From an uncultured Woeseiaceae bacterium (GTDB lineage Bacteria > Pseudomonadota > Gammaproteobacteria > Steroidobacterales > Woeseiaceae), in the NCBI GenBank assembly GCA_902512585.1, contig CABXJW010000007.1:1-45581 (forward strand): DNA of 45,581 nucleotides. The letters are read 5' to 3'. Under the pieces are notes generated by a model. The model did no database searches and was not told the DNA's origin. It saw only the letters and a program-made list of their open reading frames with translations. The position numbers and the translations under genes were made by a program. The number at the start of each line of letters is the position of its first letter. Position 1 is the first letter of the stretch. Positions 17,820 to 27,143 of this stretch are shown one piece after another.

Positions 17820-18646
17820 TGAGTTACGACACATTATTAGCTTTATTGCCGAAAAAAATCTCCAATAAGGTTAAATCAATAGAACCATTGTCTGGTTTAA
17901 CAAATCAATCATTCAAGTTAATAACAAATAAGTATTCTTATGCTTTAAGAATCAATGCAAATCATACTGAATCTTTCAAGATTGATCGAAACAGAGAATT
18001 AAAGATATTAGAAAATGCGATCAAAGCAGGTATTTCTCCTGAAATAATATTTAAAGACAGTAGAAATAGTATTCTAGTGACTTTATTCATAGATCAAGAG
18101 CCATGGGTTGAACAGGATCTTCAAGATAAAGAAAAATTAAAATTATTAGCTCAACTTTTTCGCAAAATCCATACCTTACCAAAGTCAGGGTATCCTTTTG
18201 AGCCTGAGGGTATAGCAACTAATTATTTTTCTAATATACAATCAATTCCTAGGTATGTTGAATTTGGCAAAAAATGCGTTTCATTTATTAACCAGTATGG
18301 ATCAATTGAAGCATATTGTTGCTGCCATAATGATGTTGTAGTTTCTAATATTATTGGATTTGAGCCATTATTTATAGTTGATTGGGAATATGCTAGTGAC
18401 AATAACCCGATGTTTGATATTGCTTCACTAAGCTGCTTTCATGGGCTAAATAATTCTTTGGAGCAAACTATTCTGAATGAATATTTTGATGGCCATTCAA
18501 AACAACAATATGAAGAATTTTTGTTACAAAAAAGATTATACAATGCTATTTACTGGCTCTGGCTTGCATCTCGGCATGTTATGAGTCCTGATGACAAGCA
18601 GGATAAATTACTTTTGGATATTGAGTCTAGATTAGGTTTTAAATAG
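17819..18646 (+). CDS. Choline-kinase-fold protein, probable thiamine kinase
   Basis: 275 residues, APH/choline kinase fold. Visible landmarks: SGLTNQSFKL (nucleotide loop), catalytic HNDVVVSN (170-177, Asp172) and LFIVDWEYASDNNPMFD with the metal-binding Asp. Similar kinases (ThiK/YcfN) phosphorylate thiamine. The ATG overlaps the pnuT stop by one base (TGATG), so it is translationally coupled to the transporter. Thiamine is the likely substrate because of the riboswitch and PnuT; choline or another alcohol cannot be excluded from sequence alone. A further kinase converting thiamine monophosphate to TPP is expected elsewhere. Confidence 0.8.
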   Translation: MSYDTLLALLPKKISNKVKSIEPLSGLTNQSFKLITNKYSYALRINANHTESFKIDRNRELKILENAIKAGISPEIIFKDSRNSILVTLFIDQEPWVEQDLQDKEKLKLLAQLFRKIHTLPKSGYPFEPEGIATNYFSNIQSIPRYVEFGKKCVSFINQYGSIEAYCCCHNDVVVSNIIGFEPLFIVDWEYASDNNPMFDIASLSCFHGLNNSLEQTILNEYFDGHSKQQYEEFLLQKRLYNAIYWLWLASRHVMSPDDKQDKLLLDIESRLGFK

Positions 18647-18682
18647 AAAATTTTTACCTTCATTATTATTAGTAATCTCTCT

Positions 18683-19471
18683 TTACCAGTGATTTCTTAG
18701 CTCTCTAAGTTTCAAAAAAACTGTTTCTGGCGATGGATGTGAATCAAGGTCTTTAAAGGATTCACGGAGTTTGTCAATAATGCTAGAACTTTGAAGGCGG
18801 AAAAAAGCATTGATATTTTTTTCCTCACCAATAGTTGTAATAATTGAAGTTGGATCTTTATCTTTATTCGCATGCAGTAATTTTTTTGCGAACTCATTAT
18901 TAGGTTCCCTATCCAAGGTGAATGCTAAGTTATTTAGCAAGTAGTCATGACCAGGAAAAATTTCTGTATTTAACGGCAGTCTATCCAGTTGATCTACAAA
19001 TGTCTTATAAAGCTCTTGTGGATTGCCTCCATTATGGCAATTGCCTGCACCAGCATTAAAAAGGGTGTCACCACTGAAAAGTGCTGGTATATCACTATGA
19101 GATAGAAGACAAATGTGACTCATTGTATGCCCAGGCGTATCAAGACACTCTAATTCAATTGATCTTCCTACCTTGATTATCTCACCATGAGTTACACCTC
19201 TGTTAATATCGGGTATAAGGTCTTTTGCATTAGCATGAGCAATTATTTTTGCGGAGGTTGCATCCACAATTGCTTTATTTCCTCCAATATGATCCCAGTG
19301 ATCATGAGTATTTAAGATTTGCGTGATTTTCCAATTGTTTTCATTAGCTATATTCAGGCATTGCTTATGATCAAGAGGGTCAATTGCTAATGCTTCACCA
19401 TTATCAGGGCAAGCAACTAAATAATTAAAATTTCTATATGCATTTCCTGTCCATATTTTTTTAATAATCAT
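18683..19471 (-). CDS. gloB: Hydroxyacylglutathione hydrolase (glyoxalase II)
   Basis: Hydrolyses S-lactoylglutathione to lactate and glutathione in methylglyoxal detoxification. 262 residues; the metallo-beta-lactamase motif THDHWDHIGG is at about 55-64 (His56, His58, Asp60, His61), followed by the H in ECLDTPGHTMSH, the bridging Asp in LFSGDTLFNAG and the H in EIFPGHDYL. The C-terminal glyoxalase II domain (FAKKLLHANK, then LRELRNHW) is present, which separates it from other MBL hydrolases. GAGGTTG lies five bases before the ATG. Convergent with the kinase gene. Confidence 0.93.
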   Translation of the reverse strand: MIIKKIWTGNAYRNFNYLVACPDNGEALAIDPLDHKQCLNIANENNWKITQILNTHDHWDHIGGNKAIVDATSAKIIAHANAKDLIPDINRGVTHGEIIKVGRSIELECLDTPGHTMSHICLLSHSDIPALFSGDTLFNAGAGNCHNGGNPQELYKTFVDQLDRLPLNTEIFPGHDYLLNNLAFTLDREPNNEFAKKLLHANKDKDPTSIITTIGEEKNINAFFRLQSSSIIDKLRESFKDLDSHPSPETVFLKLRELRNHW

Positions 19472-19598
19472 ATCAACCTCAACGAACTCTATTTGGATCT
19501 AAATAATAAGTTTAATCTGGTACTGATTTATGCTTAGATTGAATCAAAATAACCGATGAAAAAAATTTTATCAATTAATGTTAGGTAAAGATCAGAAA

Positions 19599-20318
19599 AT
19601 GAGTCGTTTGTATTTAATAAGACATGGGCAAGCTAGTTTCTTGTCAGATAACTACGATCAGCTTTCAGATATTGGTAAAAATCAGGCAGCAGAACTAGGT
19701 GATGATCTTTCTTCAAAAGAGATAATTTTCAATACAGTTTATTCGGGAGATCTAGTCAGACAGAGAGACACTGCTAATATCGTGGCAGAAAGGTATGCAA
19801 GTAAAGATGTTTCATTCCCTGAAATAAAAACACATATAGGTATGAATGAATACCCTGCCGAAGAAATTATGACAACATTAGGAAAACATCTTATAGAGAA
19901 TAATCATGAAGCTGCTGAGCTTTTTAAAAGTTGCAATAATGCAAATGAAGAATCTGATCGTCATCGATATTTCCAGAAATTATTTGAACTAATTTTGGAA
20001 CATTGGGTACATGGTCATGGTAGTGAAATTGGTTTATCTGTCACATGGAGTGAATGGAGTGATGGAGTCAGAAATACTCTTCGTGAAATTATGATGAATG
20101 CAGAGAAAAATGAATTAATAGGTGTTTTTACCTCTGGCGGTCCAATCGGTGTTAGTCTACAAACCGCACTCGAGGCACCGCAAATAAAAGCTGCCGAGTT
20201 AAATTGGCGTATCTATAATTCCTCAGTTACTAGATATACTTTTTCTGGATCACGCTTTTCACTAGATCAATTTAATGATATTTCGCATTTATCTGATGAT
20301 TTATTAACTTTCCGTTGA
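19599..20318 (+). CDS. Histidine phosphatase (phosphoglycerate mutase-like) family protein
   Basis: 239 residues. The catalytic RHG motif is at the N-terminus (LYLIRHGQASF, about residues 4-14), followed by LSDIGKNQAAELG and SGDLVRQRDTANIV, the typical branch. The second catalytic His (usually GHxx) is not obvious; the corresponding segment reads VFTSGGPIGVSL, the variant SGG form seen in some small phosphatases of this superfamily. Substrate unknown. The frame is open from ATG 19578, but the ATG at 19599 starts at the conserved position. Divergent from gloB. Confidence 0.82.
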   Translation: MSRLYLIRHGQASFLSDNYDQLSDIGKNQAAELGDDLSSKEIIFNTVYSGDLVRQRDTANIVAERYASKDVSFPEIKTHIGMNEYPAEEIMTTLGKHLIENNHEAAELFKSCNNANEESDRHRYFQKLFELILEHWVHGHGSEIGLSVTWSEWSDGVRNTLREIMMNAEKNELIGVFTSGGPIGVSLQTALEAPQIKAAELNWRIYNSSVTRYTFSGSRFSLDQFNDISHLSDDLLTFR

Positions 20319-20358
20319 TGCGTTAATCATTAAAAAAATCAACACGGACTGAAATATT

Positions 20359-21243
20359 CTACAATGCTTTTAACCATTCGCTTATGCTGTTTCCGATAGC
20401 ATGGGGTGAGTCTTCTTGTAAGAAATGCTTACCGGGTACGGTAACCTCCATTTGATTCTTCCATGTTCTACAGTACTCTCTTTGACTGCCTATTAAAATT
20501 GATCCGGGCTCTGCATTAATGAATAGTTTAGGTATGTTCGAATTTTCCAACCATTTTGAGTATTTGTTAACAATTTTTATAATATTATCAGGTGAATTAT
20601 TTATGGGAATCTCTCTTGGCCAACTTAATGTGGGTCTTCGATCTTCACCTGAATTAAGAAATGGTTCTCGGTAAGCATCCATTTCTTCAGTGCTTAATTT
20701 CCTGATAATTGAATTGGGCAAAACCCCCTCTACAAATAAATTTTTATTTAAAATCAATTCTTCACCAGAAGCTGAACGAAAAGCTTTAAATATATTTGTT
20801 GCAGAATCTGGCCATTCATCCCATGTGATTGGCCTGACAAGAGCCTCCATATATACAATACCTTTTAAAGCATCTGGGTGCTCGGAGGCCCAGTCGAAAC
20901 CGAGAGCAGAGCCCCAATCATGAAGCACTAAAGTAACTTGCTTATCTATACCAAGTTTCTCCCATGCTTTGAATAGGTATTCTCTATGCTCTTCATAAAG
21001 ATATTTTTCTGGACCACTGTTCTTCAATTTTTCTGAATCACCCATTCCAATTAAATCTACTGCTATGCAACGGCCATATTGGGCTAGGTGCGGTATGATA
21101 TTGCGCCATAAGTAGGAGGAGGTAGGATTACCATGTTGAAATACGATAGGATGCCCTTGACCCACCTCTACATAAGCCATTTTTTTATTATGCACTGTGA
21201 CAAATTTCTTTTTTGGCTTAGTTTTTACCATATCTAAAATCAT
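20359..21243 (-). CDS. Haloalkane dehalogenase (HLD-II type)
   Basis: Alpha/beta-hydrolase that cleaves carbon-halogen bonds in haloalkanes. 294 residues. HGNPTSSYLWR gives the halide-stabilising Asn39, the nucleophile is Asp109 in LHDWGSALGFDW with the halide-binding Trp110, the catalytic acid Glu133 lies in YMEAL (the HLD-II arrangement of LinB and DhaA), and the base is His273 in GKHFLQEDSPH. All five signature residues are present. Start is uncertain between ATGs at 21243 and 21231. A natural substrate in marine settings (brominated or iodinated alkanes) is possible but inferred. Confidence 0.92.
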   Translation of the reverse strand: MILDMVKTKPKKKFVTVHNKKMAYVEVGQGHPIVFQHGNPTSSYLWRNIIPHLAQYGRCIAVDLIGMGDSEKLKNSGPEKYLYEEHREYLFKAWEKLGIDKQVTLVLHDWGSALGFDWASEHPDALKGIVYMEALVRPITWDEWPDSATNIFKAFRSASGEELILNKNLFVEGVLPNSIIRKLSTEEMDAYREPFLNSGEDRRPTLSWPREIPINNSPDNIIKIVNKYSKWLENSNIPKLFINAEPGSILIGSQREYCRTWKNQMEVTVPGKHFLQEDSPHAIGNSISEWLKAL

Positions 21244-21320
21244 ATTTTGGTTTATTCTATCGTGAATATTGTTGATTAGTCTGTTAAATTACATATAACC
21301 ATTAAGAGGCTTACTTTATC

Positions 21321-21578
21321 ATGACCAATGAACGACATTCCAATTACTGGAGAGCGAACCTTAGGTTATTACTGAAATGTTTGTTGATTTGGTTTTTTTC
21401 ATCATATGGGATGGGTATTTTGTATGTTGATCAATTAAATGAAATTAAAATTGGCGGTTTCAAATTAGGATTTTGGTTCGCACAGCAAGGATCAATATAT
21501 GTATTTGTTGGGTTGATTTTTTATTATGCATGGAGCATGAACAGGATCGATAGAGAGTATAAGGTAAGTGAAGATTGA
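21321..21578 (+). CDS. Sodium/solute symporter small subunit (DUF4212)
   Basis: 85 residues with two hydrophobic segments (about 18-33 and 50-72) and the family pattern YWRANLRLLL near the start, GFKLGFWFAQQGSIYVFVGLI in the middle and a short charged tail (RIDREYKV). It belongs to the small-subunit family that always precedes VC_2705-type SSS symporters. The large subunit starts seven bases downstream; the two are expected to form one transport complex in the inner membrane. Confidence 0.9.
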   Translation: MTNERHSNYWRANLRLLLKCLLIWFFSSYGMGILYVDQLNEIKIGGFKLGFWFAQQGSIYVFVGLIFYYAWSMNRIDREYKVSED

Positions 21579-21585
21579 GTAACTT

Positions 21586-23346
21586 ATGGACTTAAAAGCA
21601 CTTACATATCTTGTGGTTGGCACAACTTTTGTGATCTATATTGCAATAGCAATATGGTCTAGAGCCGCTACTACTGGTGAGTTTTATATAGCTGGGAAGT
21701 CTGTATCTCCGCTGGCAAATGGAATGGCTACAGCGGCAGATTGGATGAGTGCTGCGTCTTTTATTTCGATGGCGGGACTAATTGCTTTTTCAGGCTACGA
21801 TGCATCTGTCTATTTAATGGGATGGACGGGTGGATATGTCCTCTTAGCTTTATTTATTGCCCCTTATTTGCGTAAATTTGGTAAATTCACAGTTCCTGAA
21901 TTTATTGGTGAACGATATTATTCAAAAACAGCAAAAATCGTAGCAGTTCTCTGCCTAATCTTTATATCGTTCACCTATGTGGCGGGACAAATGCGTGGAG
22001 TGGGTATAGTATTTTCACGCTTCCTTGAAGTAGATGTATCGGTCGGTTTATTGATAGGTATGAGCGTGGTCTTTGTTTATGCGGTTCTGGGTGGTATGAA
22101 AGGAATTACGTACACTCAAGTTGCTCAATATTGCGTACTCATCTTTGCTTATACAGTACCTGCTATTTTTATCGCCCTCCAAATAACTGATAATCCTATC
22201 CCTCAATTAGCATTTGGTGGAAATATTAGTGGAACAGAATCAGGGCTTTTAGATAAATTAGATGAAATTGTGACTGCCCTTGGTTTCAATGCCTATACTT
22301 CTGGTCAAAAAGATACAATAGATATCTTCTGTATTACTTTGGCTTTAATGGTTGGTACCGCTGGTTTACCACATGTTATTGTACGCTTCTTTACAGTACC
22401 GACAGTAAGAGATGCACGTACCTCAGCTGGATATGCGTTATTATTCATTGCTGTCTTATATACAACAGCTCCAGCGGTAGGCTCGATGGCTCGTTATAAT
22501 CTTATAAATACAGTTCAACCGGGAGCTATTGGTTCTACAGAGGGTAATCTTTTGTATGCAAGTCGTCCTGAATGGATGATCAGATGGCAGCAAACAGGTT
22601 TAGTTGAATTCGAAGACAAAAATAATGATGGTAGAATTCAATTTTACAATGATCAAAACCCCGATTTTGCTAATAATGCAACTACTTATGGTTGGCGAGG
22701 TAATGAGTTGAAGGTAGATCGTGACATTATGGTTTTGGCGAATCCAGAAATTGCAGGATTACCCGACTGGGTTATTGCATTAGTCGCTGCTGGTGGGATT
22801 GCGGCAGCTTTATCAACTGCTGCTGGACTCTTACTGGTCATTTCATCATCAATTTCACATGATCTTGTGAAAGGGTTAATAAATCCAGAAATATCAGAAA
22901 AGAATGAATTGATTGTTGGTAGATGTGCTGCAGCTATTGCTATTTTGATAGCAGGTTATTTAGGTTTTGATCCTCCTGGTTGGGTTGCTGAAGTAGTAGC
23001 CTTTGCATTTGGTCTTGCCGCTGCCTCACTATTTCCAGTCATTTTCTTGGGTATTTTTTACAAAAGAATAAATAAATATGGCGCAATATCAGGAATGGTT
23101 ACAGGACTGTTATTTACCTATGGGTATATTGAATACTTCAAAGGACTTTTCCTTAAATGGATGGGCTCACCATGGGGTGAAAATGTAACGAGCAACTGGT
23201 TATTTAGTATCTCACCCGAAGGCATTGGTGTTATAGGTATGCTGTTAAATATAATTGTCGCTGTAGTTGTATCTCATTCAACAAGTAAACCACCTGAAAA
23301 GATTTATGATTTAGTTGATCGAATAAGGGTGCCCAGATCTAATTGA
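21586..23346 (+). CDS. Sodium/solute symporter large subunit (VC_2705-type, ActP-related)
   Basis: 586-residue inner-membrane SSS transporter with about 13 hydrophobic segments. Signature stretches: FYIAGKSVSPLANGMATAAD, VAGQMRGVGIVFSRF and GTAGLPHVIVRFFTVP, close to the acetate/monocarboxylate branch. An extra hydrophilic insert (about residues 330-375) contains a calcium-loop-like D344-x-N-x-D-G-x-I segment. Substrate probably a short organic acid; not determined by sequence. Paired with the DUF4212 small subunit upstream. Converges on the aminotransferase gene, with nine bases between them. Confidence 0.9.
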   Translation: MDLKALTYLVVGTTFVIYIAIAIWSRAATTGEFYIAGKSVSPLANGMATAADWMSAASFISMAGLIAFSGYDASVYLMGWTGGYVLLALFIAPYLRKFGKFTVPEFIGERYYSKTAKIVAVLCLIFISFTYVAGQMRGVGIVFSRFLEVDVSVGLLIGMSVVFVYAVLGGMKGITYTQVAQYCVLIFAYTVPAIFIALQITDNPIPQLAFGGNISGTESGLLDKLDEIVTALGFNAYTSGQKDTIDIFCITLALMVGTAGLPHVIVRFFTVPTVRDARTSAGYALLFIAVLYTTAPAVGSMARYNLINTVQPGAIGSTEGNLLYASRPEWMIRWQQTGLVEFEDKNNDGRIQFYNDQNPDFANNATTYGWRGNELKVDRDIMVLANPEIAGLPDWVIALVAAGGIAAALSTAAGLLLVISSSISHDLVKGLINPEISEKNELIVGRCAAAIAILIAGYLGFDPPGWVAEVVAFAFGLAAASLFPVIFLGIFYKRINKYGAISGMVTGLLFTYGYIEYFKGLFLKWMGSPWGENVTSNWLFSISPEGIGVIGMLLNIIVAVVVSHSTSKPPEKIYDLVDRIRVPRSN

Positions 23347-23355
23347 TACGAAGAA

Positions 23356-24483
23356 TTATCGCAATAATATCTCTTGAAGTTTTGTAAGACCATCTTTCAT
23401 ACCTATTCTTCCATAACCAATTCTAAAGTGATTTTTTGGTGATGGACCTATTTTTGATTGATATATATTTCCTGGCAATAGCATAATACCGTGATGCTTA
23501 ATTAATCGTTCACAAAATAAAATTACACCTTCCTCCCCGAGATATTTCGGGTAACCAATGCAACCACCATCAGGTAATTGCCACTCAAACAAATGGGTAT
23601 TTTTTGCGAAGAATAGATTAAGAAGTTTTAAGTTATTTTCGATAATTTTTCGATTTCTCGATAATATTTTTTTACTTGATTTTAATGCAACTACTGCTAA
23701 AAATTCACTTGGTGATGAATTACAAATAGAAAGATAATGTTTCATTTTTTCCATCTTATCCAACAGTTGTAGATCTTGGGATGCTATCCATCCAATTCTA
23801 AGCCCAGGTAAACCATAAGCTTTAGACATCACATTCAGAGAAATCCCATTTTCATATACATCAGCTATTTGAGGTAATCTCTTACTAGCATCCCTCTCCA
23901 TTAAGCGATAGACCTCATCACTAAATAAATAAATATTCTGTTGTCTTGCAATGACAATTAATTCTTCAAGCGTTTCTTTAGATATGACCTTACCTGTTGG
24001 ATTATGAGGAAAATTGATAGAGATAAGTTTTGTATTAGGTTGAATGGCATCTTTGATTCTTTGTAGATTGAGATTCCAGTTTTCATTATCATCAAGTCCA
24101 ACACCCGTGACCTCACACAAAGATGCAGGAACAGTCTCTGCAGATTGATAATTCGGAGTTATTATGATTGCGTGATCATCTTTGCTAAGAATGCAATGCA
24201 TAGCCACAAAGAGTCCTTCTTCAGCACCAGCGAAGGCTAAAATATTTGCTGATTTTTGAGTTAAATATGTATTTGCAACTGCAGTTCTTAATTCTGGAGA
24301 TCCGTAAGTCTCAATATATTTAAAATTAAGATTATGCCAATTTTCTCTATCTTGATCTGTCCCAAGACTCATTAAATCATCTAGTGTCATTGATTCCATA
24401 TCTGATGCACACATATGATATTTAGCATTGAACTCCCATTCTGAAAAAAATGTTTCTAGTTTAAAGTCAGGCAATACGGGCAT
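23356..24483 (-). CDS. PLP-dependent aminotransferase, class I/II
   Basis: 375 residues, fold type I aminotransferase. NFPHNPTG (157-164) binds the substrate and cofactor, SDEVY (188-192) provides the Asp and Tyr for PLP, and Lys221 in SKAYGLPGLRIGW is the Schiff-base lysine. The N-terminus is short (FKLETFFSEWEF), like aminotransferases that accept arginine-derived or aromatic substrates, but the amino acid is not determined. Monocistronic, convergent with the SSS symporter and divergent from the cystine-type symporter across 155 bases. Confidence 0.85.
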   Translation of the reverse strand: MPVLPDFKLETFFSEWEFNAKYHMCASDMESMTLDDLMSLGTDQDRENWHNLNFKYIETYGSPELRTAVANTYLTQKSANILAFAGAEEGLFVAMHCILSKDDHAIIITPNYQSAETVPASLCEVTGVGLDDNENWNLNLQRIKDAIQPNTKLISINFPHNPTGKVISKETLEELIVIARQQNIYLFSDEVYRLMERDASKRLPQIADVYENGISLNVMSKAYGLPGLRIGWIASQDLQLLDKMEKMKHYLSICNSSPSEFLAVVALKSSKKILSRNRKIIENNLKLLNLFFAKNTHLFEWQLPDGGCIGYPKYLGEEGVILFCERLIKHHGIMLLPGNIYQSKIGPSPKNHFRIGYGRIGMKDGLTKLQEILLR

Positions 24484-24638
24484 TTATTATCTCCATTACA
24501 TCGTAATTTCTATTCTATCATCAATATGATCAATCCCATTTAATGTGTGATTGTGATGTATTATGTAAAAACTTTGTTAAGTATACTTTAACTAGCGCTA
24601 ATAACATGTTTAGATGAATCAAAATTGAGGAGAAATCT

Positions 24639-25976
24639 ATGTTAGAAGTTATTCTAAATATTTTTATTTTTGCCTTGTTGGTATTGTTTATAGCACGTCA
24701 AATGCAGTCAGGACTGACATTATCAAAGCAGATCCTTCTTGGGTTATTTCTCGGAGTTTTCTTCGGACTAGCGCTTCAAGTCATTTATTCTAATCATGGC
24801 CTAGTTATTCAAGAGACGCTTGTTTGGACTAATGTAATTGGCTCAAGTTACGTTAATCTCTTGAGAATGGTGATCATGCCATTAGTGTTAACGATGATGA
24901 TAGCGGCTGTGGTTAAAATGAAAGATGTAGCTGCATTGGGAAAAGTTGGTTTCTCTGTAGTTCTAATCCTCCTGGGAACAACTATGATTTCTGCTCTGGT
25001 AGGGATAGGTGTTTCAAATTTGTTTGGATTATCAATGGATGGATTGACTGAAGGTGCCAGAGAACTCTCTCGTGCCAGTTCTTTAACTACAAGACAAGAA
25101 TCTATCGCGAGTCTGGGACTTGCAGACATGCTGGTGAGATTTATTCCTTCTAATATATTCTCAGATTTAACTGGCGCAAGACCAACATCTGTAATTGCTG
25201 TGGTGATTTTTGGTATCCTATTTGGTATTGCTGCTTTAATGGTGGCTAAAGAGGATCAAGAGAAAGCGGAATCAATTACATCTTTTATCGATACAACTCA
25301 AGCCATAATAATGAAATTAGTTAGGATGATTATGCTATTAACACCTTATGGAATTTTAGCTTTAATGACAAAAGTTGTTGCTGGCTCAGATGCTGGTGAT
25401 ATTCTTGATTTGATTAGTTTTGTATTAGCCTCATATTTCGCAATTTTTATTATGTTTATGGTTCACGCTTCGTTACTTAAATTAAATGGGGTAAATGTGG
25501 TTCAATACTTTAAGAATATATGGCCAGTTTTAACTTTTGCATTTACCTCAAGGAGCTCAGCAGCAACAATCCCCCTAAATGTGGAAACTCAAGTGGATAA
25601 ATTAAAGGTCCCTCAATCAATAGCCAATCTCTCTGCTTCTCTAGGCGCTACTATTGGACAGAATGGTTGTGCTGGCATTTACCCTGCTATGCTAGCCGCG
25701 ATGATTGCACCTTCCATGGGAGTTAACCCAATGGATCCTATGTTTATTCTATCATTAGTTATGGTAGTAACTATCAGTTCATTTGGTATAGCGGGTGTGG
25801 GTGGTGGTGCTACCTTTGCGGCTCTGGTTGTGCTGCCTGCAATGGGCTTTCCTGTTGCATTGGTAGCATTGTTGATATCTATAGAACCTCTCATAGATAT
25901 GGCTAGAACCGCATTAAATGTTAATGGCTCAATCATGGCGGGAGTTATTACAGGTCGTAGAGTGAATGTTGAATAA
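24639..25976 (+). CDS. Dicarboxylate/amino acid:cation symporter, L-cystine (TcyP-like) branch
   Basis: 445-residue inner-membrane DAACS transporter. The hairpin and substrate-site segments are visible: FTSRSSAATIPLNVETQVDK-like serine-rich loop, SLGATIGQNGCAGIYPAM (the NGCAG form typical of YdjN/TcyP cystine carriers rather than the NMDGT of glutamate carriers), and VGGGATFAALVVL. Cystine or a related sulfur amino acid is the likely substrate (family inference). A strong GAGGAG lies seven bases before the ATG. Confidence 0.85.
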   Translation: MLEVILNIFIFALLVLFIARQMQSGLTLSKQILLGLFLGVFFGLALQVIYSNHGLVIQETLVWTNVIGSSYVNLLRMVIMPLVLTMMIAAVVKMKDVAALGKVGFSVVLILLGTTMISALVGIGVSNLFGLSMDGLTEGARELSRASSLTTRQESIASLGLADMLVRFIPSNIFSDLTGARPTSVIAVVIFGILFGIAALMVAKEDQEKAESITSFIDTTQAIIMKLVRMIMLLTPYGILALMTKVVAGSDAGDILDLISFVLASYFAIFIMFMVHASLLKLNGVNVVQYFKNIWPVLTFAFTSRSSAATIPLNVETQVDKLKVPQSIANLSASLGATIGQNGCAGIYPAMLAAMIAPSMGVNPMDPMFILSLVMVVTISSFGIAGVGGGATFAALVVLPAMGFPVALVALLISIEPLIDMARTALNVNGSIMAGVITGRRVNVE

Positions 25977-26029
25977 TTTTCTTCAAAGCCTATTAGGATT
26001 AATGGATAATTATAAAATTTGATCTCTCT

Positions 26030-27133
26030 ATGCTAAGTACTGATGCCAATATTTCCGGTGCGATTTTATTAAATTGTAAAGAATTTGATAAAAATTTGGT
26101 GTTCTTTAATAAGGAAGCTGGTTTTAAGCTAAAGTTGATCTATCCAGCAGACTCACCTCGTCATGCGATACTGATTGGTTACGGGTTAACCATTCATCTA
26201 ACCAAAAGTGATCATGATACTGATATAACTATTTTTTTGGTTAGTGATGATAAAGAATTTGTACTCACAGAAAACTCATCTATGCAGGCTCCAAATGGAG
26301 TGAGGTTGGAGTTTAAGAGTAATGAAATTAATTGTAGTGATGAATTGGTCATGCCACCTCTACAAAATAATGTAGTTGTTCAAAAACTTATAAATAAGGA
26401 TGATTGGGTTGACGGAAGAGCGGGAATGCAATATCGGGATCTTATTCCAAATCGATTGGGTGGTCGTTTTATTGCATCTCACATTCGAATAGAAGAGGGT
26501 GGTCCAGTTCCTGATTATGTTCATTATCATCATATTCGTTTTCAGTTGATATATTGTCATAAGGGTTGGGTTAAAGCTGTTTATGAAGATCAAGGCGAGC
26601 CATTTATTATGAAGGCAGGTGATTGTGTTCTTCAGCCTCCTCATATTAGACATCAAGTATTAGAATGCTCAGATCAGTTTGAAGTAATTGAGGTCGGGTG
26701 TCCAGCTGAACATAAAACACTGGTTGATCATGAGATGATTTTACCCACCTCAAAAGTTCGACCAGATCGTGATTTTAATGGTCAGAAATTTGTTTTTCAT
26801 AAAAAAGATGATACTAAGAATGTTACAACTATTAGAGAGGATGGTTTTAATGCAAGAGATATAGGTATTTTAAGTGCTACTAGCGGTGAAGTTTCAGTGT
26901 TTGCACTAACTTACGAAAAAAAAATAAAATTTAAATCATTAACGCATCAAAAAGAATTTTTATTTTATTTTATTCTGGCTGGTAATCTAGTGATTGAAAT
27001 TGATAATGATGTCTTTGAATTGAGCGAAGGTGATGCATTTTCTATTCCCGCCTCTATTTCATATTGTTTTCACGAGCTATCAAATAATATTGAATTGCTT
27101 GAAATTGCTCTTCCTAATATAAATTGCCACTAA
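26030..27133 (+). CDS. VOC-like plus double-cupin fusion protein, function unknown
   Basis: 367 residues. The first 110 residues resemble a vicinal-oxygen-chelate/glyoxalase half (NCKEFDKNLVFFNKEAGF, then IYPADSPRHAILIGYGLTIHL). A cupin follows at about 145-225 with PDYVHYHHIRFQLIY (His165, His167/168) and DCVLQPPHIRHQV (His205, His208) as likely metal ligands. A second, more degenerate cupin covers about 285-362 (FYFILAGNLVIEIDND, then GDAFSIPASISYCF). Function is not recognised; a dioxygenase, an isomerase or a ligand-binding role are all possible. Convergent with the NSS transporter gene. Confidence 0.75.
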   Translation: MLSTDANISGAILLNCKEFDKNLVFFNKEAGFKLKLIYPADSPRHAILIGYGLTIHLTKSDHDTDITIFLVSDDKEFVLTENSSMQAPNGVRLEFKSNEINCSDELVMPPLQNNVVVQKLINKDDWVDGRAGMQYRDLIPNRLGGRFIASHIRIEEGGPVPDYVHYHHIRFQLIYCHKGWVKAVYEDQGEPFIMKAGDCVLQPPHIRHQVLECSDQFEVIEVGCPAEHKTLVDHEMILPTSKVRPDRDFNGQKFVFHKKDDTKNVTTIREDGFNARDIGILSATSGEVSVFALTYEKKIKFKSLTHQKEFLFYFILAGNLVIEIDNDVFELSEGDAFSIPASISYCFHELSNNIELLEIALPNINCH

Positions 27134-27143
27134 ATTTTAGATT

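Noticed and set aside
26360-26656. 98-codon minus-strand frame inside the VOC-cupin gene
   Set aside because: Shadow of the coding strand; composition is low in charged residues and not protein-like.
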